Notes: generated from the sequence alone by a model not told the origin. Shown: positions 12,079-25,914, counted from the stretch's first letter. The stretch is DNA of 64,000 nt from Coriaria nepalensis (GCA_027186245.1 CP114485.1:12118001-12182000), one strand, 5' to 3'. Made by a program: numbers and translations.

Positions 12079-15000
12079 TCTCTCACTTGCCCTAAAACAA
12101 GTGTAGCATCTCCCTTATCCCTGAATTCTGTATATTACCTCGACGTACTATATCTCTTATGAAATGATATTTTCTCTCTATGTGCTTGCCCCTTTTGTGA
12201 CACATTGGTTCTTTTGAATTAGCCACTGCCTCACTGCTATCACAGTAGAAGATTAGTGGTTTATCCATATCTCAAAGAACTTCTAGATAAGTGTAGAACT
12301 TTCTGAGCCAAACCGCCTCTTTTGTTGCCACTATATATTCAACTTCCATGGTAGAATCTACAATACTAGATTGCTTGATACTTCTTCAGACTACATCTCA
12401 TTCACCAAAAGTGAACAATGATCTAGAAGTCGGCTTTCGACTATCTCTATCTGATTGAAAATTAGAATCAATCTATCAAGTGATTTTCAAGTCTCCACCT
12501 GAATAAACAAACATATAGTCTCTCATTCTCTGAAGATACTTGAGAATATGCTTAACTACTATCCAGTGTTCTAAACTAAAATTTGATTAATAATGACTGA
12601 GTATTCCTACTACATAACAAATGTTAGGTCTTGCACACAACATGACGCATATAAGACTGCCTACAGTTGAGACATAGGGAATCTGTCTCATCTCTTATTC
12701 CTCCTAAGGTGTCTTTGGGCACAACTCTTTAGAAAGAACTACTTCATGCCTGATCGGTAATTGACTCTCCTTGAAGTTTTGCATTGAGAATCGAGACATC
12801 ACTTTATCTATATAAGAGGCTTAAGACATGGCCAAAATCTTATTTTTCCTATTCCTTAGGATTTGGATTCCTAGAACATAGCTTGCTTCTCCGAAATCTT
12901 TCATTTGAAATTGCTCGGCTAACCATTTCTTCACATTTGACAATATTTCTACATCATTCCCAATTAGTAAAATATCATCTACATAAAGAACTACGAAGAC
13001 CACCTTCTTTTCCTTGATGTGTTTATAGACACATAGTTCGTTAACATTTTGGTTGAAGCCATATGTCTTGATAGTCTCATCCAACTTTCTAGAGAATCCA
13101 TAAATGGATCTAACTAATATGCAAACTTTTTGCTCTTGGCCCTTTTGCACAAAACTTTCTAGTTGCTTCATATAAATGCTTTCTTCAAAATAACTATTTA
13201 GAAATGCTATTTTGACATCCATTTGTCAAATCTCGTAGTATAAACTAGTGGCTATAGATAAAATAATGCGTATATACTTTAGCATGGCAACGAGAGATAA
13301 AGTCTCTTCATAATCGACTTATTCCCTTTAGATATAACTCTTTGCTACAAGTCATGTCTTAAAAGTCTCTACTTTCCCATCTATGCTTCTTTTCTTCTTG
13401 AAGATCTATTTATATCCAATGAGCCTAACATATTTAGGTGGATTTAAAATTCCCAGACATAATTAGAATACATTGATTTTATTTATTAGTTCATTGCATC
13501 TTGCTAATTATCCTTGTCAAAATCATCCATTACCTTCTTAAAAGTTAATTGATCATCTTGGTTTATGTCTGAAACAAAAACATGTACCTCGTGTTCATAG
13601 CTACTAGGGTGTTTTGGCTAAGATCGATGGTCTCTTAATATTGTAATTCATCAGATAGTGATTGAGATGATCCGATCTGATCAGAATTCAATTCCTCTAG
13701 TGCTACCTTACTATAAGATTTGTAATTTATCATATAGAAATATTCGAGAAAAGTTTTATTTGTCGATACAAACACTTTTTTCTTACTAGGACTATAAAAG
13801 TAACCTTCACTCATGCCAGGAGCATAGCCAACGAATATGCAAACTTCAAATTGTGATTCCAACTTCCCAATCTTGGATTTTAGAACGTGTGTTGAACACC
13901 CCTCATATGTGAAAATGGCGTAAACTAGGTTGGCATTCCACAACTTTAAAAGTGTCTTTTGTACAGACTTAGATGGAATTATATTCCAAATGTATACTGC
14001 GGTTTGAAGTACATATCACTAAAATATGAGTAGTAGGGATGAGTAGCTTAATATTGACCTAACCATATTTAATAAGATTTTGTTTCTTATTTCTGCAACA
14101 CTATTTTGCTATGGTGTTCCAAGTATTTTGAGTTAGGATAGAATATCATACTCCAACAATTGATCATTGAACTAAAAATCAAGGTGTTCACCTCATCGAT
14201 TGCTTTTAAGTGATTTTTCTAATTGCTTTTCAGCTTTCGCTAAAAATTATTTGAAGTTTCCAAAAGTTTTAGATTTCCTTTGCATTATGTATTTATATTT
14301 ATATATTGAATAATCATTAATGAAGGTGATTAAATATTCATAACCACATCTTGCTTGTACATTTATAGGATTGCAAACTTTGTTAAGTACTATTTGAAGT
14401 GGTTCTTTGGCTCTTTGGCTCTTTTGCCCTTTGCAGAGAAAGGTCTCTTAGTCATCTTTCCTTCTAGACATGATTCGTAAACTAGAAGAGTGCCAACAAT
14501 TATCTCTCTTAAAGAACCATAATTTACTAACATGTTTATCCTATCAAGATTAATATGTCTTAACCTAAGATGCCAAAGATACATATCATAATTTGTTAAG
14601 TACTAAACAGTTTGCTCCCACTGCTTTCGCTGAAACGATCGCACTATTGCCAACTCTCATCGTTGCCACCCTAATAGCAAGCTCCCTTGAAGAACTAAGT
14701 ATGTGTAAAGAAGAACAAGCATGATTAGTGGCTCCTGAATCTACTTTCCGGAATGACAAATCATCTTCCAATAAACAGACTTCTAAAATAAGTAAATCAA
14801 ATGGCCATCAACTCTGCAATGAAACATTTTCCCTTGAGTTCTTTTTTTTTTTAAGTTGTCGTTCTTCCAGTTCTCCTTGCATTTAAGTGACTTTTTGGCT
14901 TTCTTTCCCTTCTTATCCTTTCTATTGGTGTACCTCCTCTTATTGTTCTTAGCATAAAAGGAAAGCGGCTTTTGTTCAATAACATTTACTTTACCTTCTT

Positions 15001-15520
15001 TAGACCTAGCCTTATTTAGGATCTCAAAAGTCTGCAATTCATTCAACAACTAAGTTATGTTGTACTGCAACTTGTTCATAATATAGTTAGTGGCGAATGC
15101 AGTAAAAGCCGGTGATAATGACTTAAGTATGAAGCTAACTTAAGTGTGCTCATCAATGGTAGCCAATGTATTTTTGCCTCATGCATCACGTTGATGATGT
15201 TTAAAACATGATCTCTGACAGAAACTCTTTTCTTCATTTTGGCGTTCATATAGGTTCTAGTAGCCTCATGACGACTTTGGTTGGATTGCTATCCAAACAA
15301 GGTTTGGAGAGACTCCAATATCTCACTAACATGTAACATTTGGCTTTGTTATTATATTAGATCCAATGGTCATACTTTTTCCGTACATTATGGGCAACGT
15401 TTGCAGTGAGCTTTTCGGGACATTCCTCGATCAAGATAAATTTATAGTTCTCACAAATTAATTATCACCGGTTAATTTGTATTCATTGAGTAAAGTAACA
15501 GGATTATTGAGTGAAGACAT
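12079..15520 (-). mobile_element. Ty1/copia internal region, gag to RNase H, degenerate
   Basis: Minus-strand order from the right: a gag start ATG at 15520 (MSSLNNPVTLLNEYKLTGDN, then an immediate stop); a Lys-rich gag end with a partial knuckle region (15049-14783); protease with DSGATNHAC (14771-14586); pre-integrase H..RLRHI with CLEGKMTKRPF (14584-14390); an integrase C-terminal part with FVGYAPG (13943-13635); reverse transcriptase with MDVKIAFLN and the catalytic YVDDILL box (13222-12821); and RNase H traces to about 12100. Multiple stops and frameshifts make it non-autonomous. The internal length, about 3.4 kb, is shorter than usual, so segments have been lost. Confidence 0.88.
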
Positions 15521-16550
15521 GATAATTGATGAATTAAATAAAACATACATGATTCATTATAATTGAAATAAATATCAAAATTTCATAATAGTAAATATGA
15601 TGCATGAATGCAATAAATAAAATACATAAAATTACTAAACAATAATAAATTAACTTAACCATTAATTATGCTATCTTAGAGTCGGTAATATTAATTTCAA
15701 ATTTATTTTGAGACACTTCCAAACCTACAAGTAATACTTAATATATTTCATATTTTCTATTTTCCTCATAAGTTATCGTTTATTCAGTCGAGATATAATT
15801 AACGGCTTAAAACTTAATTATATTTTTATAAGTATAATCAATTATTTCAGAATATATAACTTAACTCGAAAGGTATCAACTTAGATCTCCACTATCTTTA
15901 ATCACTTAAGCACTTGTTTTTCACTTGAAGATATAGGATTGTTGACTTTCTTTCTAGGAATTGAAGTCATCCATCCTGCTGCTGGTCTCTTTGTCTCAAC
16001 AGAATTATATTTGTGATCTTGTGTCCAAACTCAAATGGACTAGGCAAAAGATATATCTACTTTATGGTCTACCTCTATTTCTCCAAAACTAGATGATGGT
16101 ATGTCATCGGTTGATGCCACTCGAGTACAGGAAGGTTATAGGGGGCTTTACAGTATGTTTCATTCACGAGTCCTGACATTTGCTTTCCCGTCAGTAAAGT
16201 TTTACAATTTATGTAGCGGCCTAGTCAGACTTTAAGATCGTATCAATTTGTTTCTAATTGTCTTAGAAGCTAAAATTGTTAAAAAATAACTCAATATTAT
16301 ATAATTCATATAGCATTGTAATAACTGTTTCTAATTAACATGGTGGATAATTACATCTAAAGGAGAGATGTAGATTATTTGAAATATTAATTTTAATTGA
16401 TTCGCTATTAACAATTCATGATGTCTAACCATTTTGGATAGACTGCATGATTGGTCCAATCTACACTTTAAATTACTGATAGTGAGAGGCCCATCATCAT
16501 TACATGTATATAATTAGATGTTTAATTACAAAATCTTCATTATTCATAAA
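15521..16550. other. Retroelement leader/edge region, no gene seen
   Basis: AT-rich sequence between the gag start and the DUF506 gene. A 5' LTR and primer-binding site would be expected here for the neighbouring copia element. I see neither a copy of the 10308-12078 LTR nor a clear tRNA-Met primer site, so the 5' end is lost or too diverged. The last part may include the 3' UTR of the DUF506 gene. Confidence 0.5.
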
Positions 16551-17956
16551 TCAAACAACTTCTAGTGTTTTCCAATGCAAGTTAGCAAATTTCTCAATTA
16601 GATCAAGAGTAAGCATTGAAGTCCTTGGCTTAGGAATTATCCTTGATGAAGAAGGCATTGCCATAGACGAATTAGTGGTCCTTTGGCAGGCACCAAGCCA
16701 CTTAGATTTCATATAGCTATGCTTTCTCCAAGGCCCCAAGTGCATTTTCTTCTCTTTCATACACCTCTTTGCTCCAATACACAAAATCTTGATTAGGGTT
16801 TGTAGCTTTTCGGATTTCCCAACAAAGATCTCTGGTAGCCTTTCAACTAATTGATTGTACTCTTTGCTTGCCCTGGCTATCTCAAACTCAGCCCTAAAGT
16901 TTAGCTCAATTATCACCCTCATCCTTACCTCTTCTCCTTTCTTTGTACTTGACTTTCCTACCAAATCAATGAATACATGCTCCCCTACAAAATAAAAAAC
17001 ATCATGTTGCTTAGCATATACATTAATCAGAGTAGATACAAAGGAACGATTATGTTATCAGTAATTTCAAAAGTTCTAATGATCAGTGTCACCTGAAGGT
17101 ATATTTGGGGAACTTTTCCACTTCGACTTGCAGACGGCACTGTCATAACCCATATCTTGAAGTCGGCCGGAAATTTCTCCAATCAAGCAAACCCGACAGC
17201 TACCAGTAGACAATGCTCTCCCACATGCACAAATAACACCCCCTAGTGACTGAATTTCTTTCATTGCATCCTTGGTTTCATTCCTAACCCTCCTTTCCAA
17301 AGAGCTACTCCTAGATAAGATATTCTGTAATAACCGGGAAGAAAAAAACGTATAACTATAGATTCATCACTGCTTTAACATTTTAAGTTGCTATTTACGT
17401 ATATCAAAATGGACCCACATCATTATTCAAAAGTGTAAAGTCAAAATAGCATTAAGAGCTTGAATTTTCAGAGAATGATCCTATAACATGCATATCAAGC
17501 ATTCATACCAACTCCATGAGTCCTCGACCCACGACAGATAGATAGAAAATGATTTATTCAATCATATAGTTTGGACGATCCTAGAATATGGCGATCCTTA
17601 AATGTTACACTAAAAATTCAATAGCATCTTTACCAATTAATTATTGAAACATATGAACAAATGCATACGACACTTACATGTAAAATCTGGTATTGAGTAT
17701 CCCAAAATTGCTTGCTCTCTTCTTCCGAACTTTTGTTATTATCTTCCTGGCCATCATCTTCTTCTTCTTCATCTTCATCCTCTACCATTAATCGCTCTCT
17801 AATGAGACATTGTTCATGATCACAATCACTTGATCTACTACTAACACTTTCCCGAGAATCCCGATCATGAAACTCGAACAACATTTCCGAGAAACTGGAA
17901 ATGGAAAAATCAAATCCATGAAAATTGGGCTCTAAGTAATTATTCCTCTCGCTCAT
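16551..17956 (-). CDS. DUF506 (PDDEXK-like) family protein
   Basis: Three exons on the minus strand, 17956-17678, 17324-17093 and 16984-16551, give about 314 residues. An upstream ATG at 17974 would add six. The N-terminus is acidic (EDEDEEEEDDGQED). Exon 2 has the hallmark GYDSAVCKSKW. Exon 3 has RMRVIIELNFRAEFEIARAS, then LPEIFVGKSEKLQTLI, GAKRCMKEKKMHLGPWRKHS and YMKSKWLGACQRT. This is the order of plant DUF506 (PF04720) proteins, placed by fold in the PDDEXK superfamily; their biochemical activity is not established. A TATA-like TATAAAAT lies on the minus strand at 18022-18015, about 60 bp before the ATG. Intact, although immediately downstream of retroelement debris. Confidence 0.9.
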
Positions 17957-18014
17957 TCTAAAAAATGTCCTCAATTAGCAATATTGTGGATGAACAGATA
18001 GCTGAAGAGAGGGG

Positions 18015-18022
18015 ATTTTATA
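18015..18022 (-). promoter_or_regulatory. Probable TATA box of the DUF506 gene
   Basis: TATAAAAT read on the minus strand, about 60 bp upstream of the likely start codon at 17956, a reasonable TATA spacing for a short leader. Confidence 0.5.
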
Positions 18023-19379
18023 TGGGCTGGTGGGTTTGTTTGCTACGTGGAATAAACCGATCGATCTGGTTTATGTATAGATCAAGTTTTTTTTCTTGTG
18101 GACCCTGGATTAATAGACAGCTATGATCCAGATGAGTTAGGTTCAATAATTCTGTCCGAACTCAATCAGGATAGGTGGTACAACTACAATACCAATACAT
18201 TCACATGCCAATTAGTTATTATTTTAGTTAATGAGCAACCATCTTGCTCGGCTATAACCGTGGCGGGCAGATCCAAGAAGAGGATATCATATTATTTTTT
18301 AATCTAATAAATAAAAATATATTATTTATCAAATTATAAATTACGTAATATATTTTTATTTATCAAATTATAAAATAGTATCTTAAATATGATATGAAAA
18401 AAAATTTCGAGTGGTTTAATTAATCAAACTAATTGGATATGTCAATGTTTCTAAAGTAAGTGAAGATTTAAACTAGAGCTAAAGCTTTCATTTATCCAAA
18501 ATTTGATTATTTTGATCAGACTCGTTGTACGGCCACGTATAATAGATTAGTATACTTCTCTACAAATAGATCGTCTAATGATGTTGAGTGGAGACAGCAA
18601 GTTGGGCAATGTATACTTCTGATATAATCATGTGGAGATGAGTGATTCATGGTGTTACAACGTGGCACTATCTAACGATGCTGATGGGATCGGTGTTATC
18701 CGATGGGAGGGACCCACCTGGCTCAAACTCAAGTCCTATTCAGTATTCACAGCCGTGGCTAAAATGATATGATTTGATGTTGCCTCTCGTTTGGCTTTAT
18801 CCGATTGGAGGGACCCATATGTTCTTAACCAAAACACTAATAATTGTTCCTTGTAGTTGTAGTTGTCGATCGACACAGTGAAATATTCTTGGACGATAGC
18901 CACTGTAGTGTCGGATTCTTACTAATACGCGGCGAAAACAAACCAGTTCCTGATGAGGTGGATATCGCGTGGCTGATTTGCATTTGGTGGAGAGGATAAG
19001 ATTTGTGATTTGATTCTACAACTAGATTTGTGGTTTGATCACATGCCTATCTTTTCTTCTTTTGGGGCATTAAATTTATATACCAGATGATATGAATAGC
19101 TAAGTGCTTGAATTATTGAGTAAAGCTTCATAATGGCGTTTGCTGTGTATGTGTTGAATGAATACATGCATCAATTTGATATATAACATTTGAAACGGCT
19201 TTCTTTGAAAACGCCTCTTAATGTGTGTTTCATAAGTCTTACACCAATTTAAGTTCCCCTCACAAGTTTCATACGGACCTTGCTAGTAACCTCTTCTAAC
19301 ATCAAAAGTAAGTCTAGATCTAGACAATGTCACAGGCTATTGTAAGCAATAGAAGGAGCTCCAGCTGTACTCGGAGGTG
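18023..19379. other. Intergenic, no gene seen
   Basis: No convincing coding frame. Around 18600-18830 a phrase resembling GGAGGGACCCA with neighbouring ATCCGATGG/ATCCGATTG occurs twice, so part may be an old duplicated repeat. The upstream promoter region of the DUF506 gene falls at the left end. Confidence 0.5.
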
Positions 19380-20230
19380 CCATGCCTCACGTTGGGCTAA
19401 TGATCATTCGTACAGTGCCATACCGTGTTAGCACAGGAAGAAAATGGGCCATGTCTATACCTGCCCACATAGACAATAGGGCTGTTAGGCAAATTTGTTT
19501 CAAAGATGGCCACTTGGCCTCTCGGTGTTGCTTTCACTACGTCGAGTCACGGAATAATGGCGGTTTCTCCGCCCCTCAACAACTGCTGCAGGCTCCAAAG
19601 TTCTCGCCCAACACCATGGCATACTTTGCTGGATTTTCCCCTGATTATCGGCCACCGAATCATCCTCTGCTCCTTCTTTTGTATCACAGGCTGTTGGCTT
19701 AGATTATTCCACATTGGGCCATATCTCTCATACAACCCACTATGCATCCCCTGATGTGCAGAGCCAAATGGGCCTTCTTTATGGTCCATCTGCTCCTAAT
19801 TAGCTGCATTCTCTGCAACCCAAGGATTATTTCCATTCAACCCATCATACTGCTCACGCCTCTTTGGCTCACTCTTCATCCATCACTTCACGCGCCCTAA
19901 CTTTATTCTGATTCGGACAATGTCATTGTTGGCAACGGTATTCACTTCCTATAGCTCATATTGGTCATCCTCTAAACCTTTCCTCCTTCGTAACGTCTTG
20001 TTAGTTCCCGGTCTTACTCGTACTCTATTGGTCAACTTCTTAAAGATGATAATTGTTCTATTACTTTCTCACCCTCTGGTTTTCTTTTGAAGGATCTCAA
20101 TACTAGCACTCCAATTCTTCGCGTCAATTATGTCGACAACCTTTTTCTGCTTTCTCTTTCTCCAGTTACGCATTTTTCTCATTGTCAACCGATCCCTATT
20201 TGATATAGTCATCTTGGTCATCCCTCCTCT
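19380..20230 (+). mobile_element. Ty1/copia gag-protease relic
   Basis: The plus strand reads, in broken frames, a gag zinc-knuckle remnant (QICFKDGHLASRC near 19476-19520), a Pro/Gln-rich tail, then pieces resembling the post-protease segment (VIVGNGIH, LLKDDNCSITFSPSGF, LKDLNTSTPILR). This is the order of the region just before integrase in RE1-type copia elements. No LTRs are recognised. It lies in the opposite orientation to the elements at 8.6-15.5 kb. Confidence 0.7.
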
Positions 20231-21448
20231 GTCACTCTCGGCTAGATTTACTCCACTAGTCCTCATTTGTTTTAAGATTTTATTGATGTAAACAAGTTTT
20301 GTAATAGTTGTAAACAAGCCAAAAGCTGTCGTCTTCCCTTTTCTTCTAGTTCTAGTCGTAGCTTTTCTCCTCTCTTTCTTATCCATTGTGACATTTATCT
20401 CCTAATCGTATTAGAATCAAGATACAGATCAGTAAACATAAATACTGATTAAAGAATTGTACCTGAATTTGTCATCGGATTACATAAAAACTTTGGATTG
20501 CTGTTACGACTTAGGTTTTCCTCTCTATCTTGGAAGAATTTTAGACCACTCTCAATAAAACAAGTCGTTAAGGTTACCAATGACTTAATTAATTTATAAT
20601 TGTTAAGGTGGGTCCTCCTATTATAAGTTATTACTCAACACGAGTTTATACTATTCTCCAATCACATCATATCTTAAATATTCATCACCATTTTTATATT
20701 CATGCCTACATGTTATATGTCATGCTCATATGTATGTAATATGATCAATCATCAATATCATATTTATCATTATATATTAAATTCATTAACATAGAAATTA
20801 ACCAAGTTTACCATCATCTTCGTATCCATTTATATATATTCAAAGCATAAGCATAAGCATATACAATACATTTAACATACATATTGCTCATAAATAAAGT
20901 AAGCCATATTATAGAAGGATTATTACTTGTATCCGAGTACAATGTACCACAATCTAGCACAAACCAATTCCATCTTACTTCCTTCATGATCATAACTTTC
21001 AAATCATAAGTTTGGGTGTCTTAAATTTACTCCCTAGTGTCTTTCCCTTTCCTAGTCTCTTTCTGTTTCTTTCTCTCTCTCTTTCCTTTCCTATTTCTCT
21101 TTCCCTTCCTCCTCCTGCCGTATAATTAATTCATTATGATTTCAAAATTAAATACATAGATTCAAGAATTTTAATTAGAATGAGATAAATAAATAAATCT
21201 TATTTGAATAATATTAAAATAATTTGTTACTATTTTAACTAAAATTATTGAATGTTTTTATTTTAATTTTTAATAATTTTAAATAAGATAGATTAGCTCA
21301 AGATTAGACCCCTAATCCCTAATTTACTTTAATGTACTAATTTCAATTAAATAGCAGTTTATGGAAGTATAATACACTATATTTTCCTAAACTATAGGTA
21401 GTGATAACTAATAATAATAATAACAGAAAATATATTATAATTCTATAC
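20231..21448. other. Intergenic, no gene seen
   Basis: AT-rich sequence with a CT-rich microsatellite-like tract at about 21040-21120. No protein-like frame beyond chance basic ORFs on the minus strand. Confidence 0.5.
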
Positions 21449-21780
21449 TTTCGTTTCGATGGAAGAAAGTAGGGTTTCGTACCTTTCAGTGAAGAGAAGG
21501 GGAATGGCGGGATGCATTGCTTTCTCAATCTTATCCTTACGGCTGAAGAAGAAGGGTTTATGTTTGTTGAACAATAATGTTTCCTTTCGTTTCAATGGAA
21601 GAAAGTAGGGTTTCGTACCTTTCAGTGAAGAGAAGGGGAATGACGGGATGCATTGCTTTCTCAATCTTATCCTTACGGCTGAAGAAGAAGGGTTTGTTTG
21701 TGGAACAATAATGTTTCCTTTCGTTTCAATGGAAGAAAGTAGGGTTTCATACCTTTCAGTGGAAAAGAAAGACAATGGCC
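21449..21780. repeat. Tandem repeat, about 135-bp unit, 2.5 copies
   Basis: Units start at 21449, 21585 and 21719 (periods 136 and 134 bp), each opening TTTCGTTTC.ATGGAAGAAA. The first two copies are nearly identical. The third stops after about 60 bp. A weaker echo (CGTTTCAGATGGAGAAAAAA) lies near 21859. The minus strand stays open across the units, giving a repetitive 110-residue frame, but nothing suggests it is a gene. Confidence 0.9.
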
Positions 21781-22220
21781 AACTGCATTTCGATTCAAAT
21801 CTTTGTTTCCGTCCTTAAAAATAAAAAAAAAGGAACAATGACATTTCATACCCTCGTTTCAGATGGAGAAAAAAGTTCCATTTTATTCATAAACATGTAA
21901 GATTTATTATACCTTTTTTGGTGTTAATTGCATTTTATCCCCTCAACTAATAAGGGAAATATTTACATTCCAACCCACCTTCAATTATAAAGTGATAAAA
22001 ACAGTCTTACTAGCACACTACACAATCTTTTATTCCATACTTTGTCCACATAGAACATAAAATATTATGCACAACAACATCACAAACCCCATTTTTCAAA
22101 AGTCACTTTTCTCTAATGCAAACAAACCAGCAAACATTCCAGTAAAAACCACACATTGAAACAATATTTACAATCATTTTGCACACTTACATATATATAT
22201 ATATACATATAGGAGTTTCA

Positions 22221-25200
22221 TCATTTGTCTGGCTCCATATAATGGCTGCAATCGATCCCCTTAAGTGTAAAGGCCTCTACAAGCTTCGGGAAGAGCTTAG
22301 CAAGCATTATCTTGAACCCAGTAGAACATCCGGTCCGGTTTTCATTTGCCTCTCCATTAAGACACCCCACCGGAGCTCCTTCCATGTATGCTTTACAAGC
22401 CATTATAATATCTCCAGCTTTTCGGTTAAAGTGTTCCTCCACGAGTTTCTCAAAATGCTGCATAAGATTTTTAAGATTCATTCGTACCAATCTACAATGC
22501 TAAAGGGTTCTTTATATTGTTGGACAGAGTGAACTAGACTTCTCTCCCCTTTTTCAAACAAGTAGCAAAAGAAGAAAAAATAAAAAATCAAATAGTTTAT
22601 TTGATTTACCTTAGGGGGCTTATGAAGAATGTAAAGCATGGATTTGCAAGTGACAAGGAACGCATTCTCATTATAGCTAACTGAGTTTTTCTCTCCCTCG
22701 GCTCTACCCACTTGAGCATCATACCCTGCCTCATTAAAGTAGGGTCTCTCGTTAAGTACGAGAGCCTGGAGAGAGAGAAGAACTTGAAGGATTGTCGAGC
22801 TCTGTGGGTCCCACACTTCAGTGCCGGTTCCAGTCCATGTATTGAGAAGACTCAGACAGACTTTTCCGGATTCGTACAAGTTCGGGTTCACCCGGAGCCC
22901 ACCCGATATGTAGTGCACTGTCTGCAAAAGAGGAGTTTCGATGATAAACTTGTTAACTTGTAAGCAGCATTCTAGTGCGAAAAAAATTAATAGAAGCTTA
23001 CAGGTGGGTCAAGAGGAAAATCAGGAGGAAGATAAATATCAAAGGAGAAAAGTCCGTTGTGGTATGGAGTTCCAGGTGCACCAATAATGACGGCTCGTAA
23101 GAGGTCTATCCTTTCCTCAATGGCACGGACATAAATTGTATCTGCTCAGTTTTCTCATCCAAAAAAGAAAAATCATATTTAATGGAGATCATATAACTAA
23201 AAGAAAATACAATTGATATTTGAGATGACATTTTATAATAGAAAAGCCGGATAAGATAATTAGAAGCTAACCGGGCAAATTTTTCTCAAGAATGCTCCAT
23301 TCTTGATGAACCTTCTTTAGCCAACCTCTTCTCATCTACCAAAAGAAGAAAAAAATTAATAAACTTGATATGACATGATGGTTTTAACAATCAGACGTGT
23401 TTGTTTCTTACCTGAGAGATTTCCAGGCCCTTTCTGGGACCAAGGAAGTGGTGGTCTTGGCAATTAGGGACCATATCGAACTGCTTAAACCGACCAAAAT
23501 TCTCTCCTGTTTTGGAAAATGCAAAATCTTTATCTTCTATAATCTCTTCATTCTCCCATGTTAAGGTTGTCTCATTAAATTTCTCCGATTCATCTACTTC
23601 CTGCTCATTTTTCTCATGGAAAATCATGGGTTCATTATCATCCTCGGAAAGGGACGTTGACCCGAATATGCTCCTTGCAATGCTAGAGAAAAATCCAATG
23701 GCAACTCGAGAAAGGGCAGATGCACCAGACTTCCATGAATGATCAAAATTCCTGGAGTTTTTCTCGGGTTCAACCAGTTCTTGGCTCAAAGATTCCTCAA
23801 CATTTTCTTCATAGGTCATTGCCCTTGGAACCGAGCCTTCAAATTTATCCACCAGGAAAATCTCATTCGGGGCAACCTATGGCCATGAGCAAAAAAAAAA
23901 ACGAAAATAACTAGACTTATAATCAATAACTCCGCAATTAAAGAAGTTGTAAGAATGACTATCCTCTGTTGGGAGTGTTTATTTTTCTGATAAATGCTTC
24001 TTTTCAAAAACTAAGTTGTTTGGGTGTTTGGCAAAAAACCTGATCAAGTGCTTCTAAACCCAATTTTTCATAAGCTTCAATTTGGAGCTTATTTTAAGCA
24101 CACCCTTTTTTTTCCCGGATTAGTTTTTATAAGCACAAATCACATAAGCATTAAGCATTAAGCACATTTTTCGTACCTTGGTGGTGGAACAATTGGCCCA
24201 TCTAATCTCCACAGCCCCATCATCAAAGCCCGTAACACATCCGATACACGATAAATAAACATCCTGGAAATCATTACCTTTGAAAGCATCCACCTCACCC
24301 ATTGAAATCTCCAAATTCCCACTCTCTTTATCAGCTTGAACATCGAATTTGTTCTTCCCCAACCTAAACACAATATCCCCAAACGAGAAAGAGTAGTCCG
24401 GGTGTTCAATAAGTTCATAAGCACTCATAATTTCTTCTTCCAGTTCTTGTTCACCATCCAAATTAGCCTTTTTCCAACGGACTTTTACTGTTTGTTCTTT
24501 TGAATCCACAGCCATCACAACACCCCATCTCTGACCGTTCTCATCATCATTATCATCACTATCACAAGTGGGACCCTTCTCCTTAACAAACTCTTCAGGC
24601 CACAACTCATGATCATTTACACCATTGACCGGAAGTAAACTCTTCGAATCTAGTCCCGTGGACCGGCTACCATCTTGCCACAAGACATCAACTTTCGTCT
24701 TTATCTTCACAATTACAAATATACCCCTGTTAAACTCTCTTCCAAAATTTCTACCCATAGTAACGTCTTCACTCACATCAACCAAAAATGTACACCAATC
24801 ACCGAGCTGCCAATTTGCATGAGGAAAACAAGACAATACAGTCAAATTCTTTGCATTTTGGAGCCGTTGAGGAGTGGGCAAATTTGTATTATCACACCCC
24901 GTAAGAGCAGATGCAAGCCATTCAACTTGAACCAATCCAGATTCAACATAAGAAACGGTTCCTTCAACATGATCATCCTTCCAGGTTCCACATAACCAAC
25001 TAGCTGGCTTAGAAGCCGAAGAAACCCGAACCTTCACTCTTTGTCCTGGATAGTAAGGGTACTTTGGATCTTCTTCCAATATGTTAGAAGAAACAGGCAA
25101 GAGCATGTTTTCGTCCATTGCAGTTATTACACTCTTTGCCCCATCATCATAAACGACAGTTACACGGTCTATTGTCTTTTCTACCTTCCCGATCCAGGGC

Positions 25201-25559
25201 CCACATACGACAAAATCCCCGGATGAAATATTCTGAATCTTGGAAATATTTCGCGTACTTACATCTTTTATTACTTTTCCGTGACCATTCTTCTCCAAAT
25301 CCACGAGCATATCTATACCAACCACTCGGCCCACCTGGCCAGATGCTAGATCTGTTGCAGATCGAACCACGTCTCCAAGCATGAACATCCTTTCAAAGGA
25401 GAGGAATTCATCGATTTTTCCAATTGTTTCTTGTAAGCTCAATAAAATGGAACTAGCTTGACCACCATAAAAAAATTCAGTTTCATCTTGATCCTCACTG
25501 CTTCCACTGTCGCTACTAGGCTCCCAATCCGAGTCACTTCTGAACATGTCCATCATCAT
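22221..25559 (-). CDS. PHO2: PHO2/UBC24 ubiquitin-conjugating E2 enzyme
   Basis: Six coding exons on the minus strand, approximately 25559-24177, 23876-23412, 23335-23272, 23141-23003, 22921-22610 and 22457-22221, give about 866 residues (Arabidopsis PHO2 has about 907). The large N-terminal exon has the family's DSDWEPSSDSGSSE start, ETIGKIDEFLSFER and repeated SH3/tudor-like segments (YPGQRVKV, SWLCGTW, NWQLGDWC, VLWQDGS). The UBC domain fills exons 3-6: RRGWLKKVHQEW, YHNGLFSFDIYLPPDFP, then GKVCLSLLNTWTGTG, whose Cys near residue 706 is the catalytic cysteine. PHO2 is an endomembrane E2 that promotes degradation of phosphate transporters and PHO1; miR399 silences it during phosphate starvation. 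The miR399-complementary leader separates it from its paralogue UBC23. Exon 4's 3' border may be off by one base. Confidence 0.95.
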
Positions 25560-25893
25560 AAATTCCTGTCAAAACATTTTTGAACAAAAAAGGAAAAAAA
25601 AAAATAATGATATTATTGTTTTTCCAAGAACAACCATTAAGATAAGGTGACGAACAGATGGGATCAATTTCTCACCTTTGTAGCTCGAAACAAACTGGAG
25701 TTTGTACTTGGTCCGAAAGGATGAAAGTAATGATACTTTTGAATGTCGAAAATTATAGAATTTCCGATTAATATCAATGATTCAAATAGTTCTAACAGAT
25801 ATCCAAACTAATAGAACTAGAGAAAAGAAAGATAATAATGTGTCAATAGCTCCAACGGATTATCCAAAACTCACTAGGAACTAGAGATTCAAA

Positions 25894-25914
25894 TGCCAAA
25901 GGAGATTTGCCCAA
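25894..25914 (-). promoter_or_regulatory. miR399 target site, most 3' of four
   Basis: The plus strand reads TGCCAAAGGAGATTTGCCC, the sequence of mature miR399 as I know it, so the PHO2 transcript (minus strand) is almost perfectly complementary. It lies in the inferred leader exon about 220 bp before the spliced start-codon exon. Confidence 0.92.

Noticed and set aside
15521..16550. 5' LTR of the 12-15.5 kb copia element
   Set aside because: No similarity by eye to the 3' LTR at 10308-12078 and no convincing primer-binding site.
24625..25384. Several plus-strand frames over the PHO2 first exon
   Set aside because: Shadows of the long minus-strand coding exon, which has the conserved PHO2 sequence.
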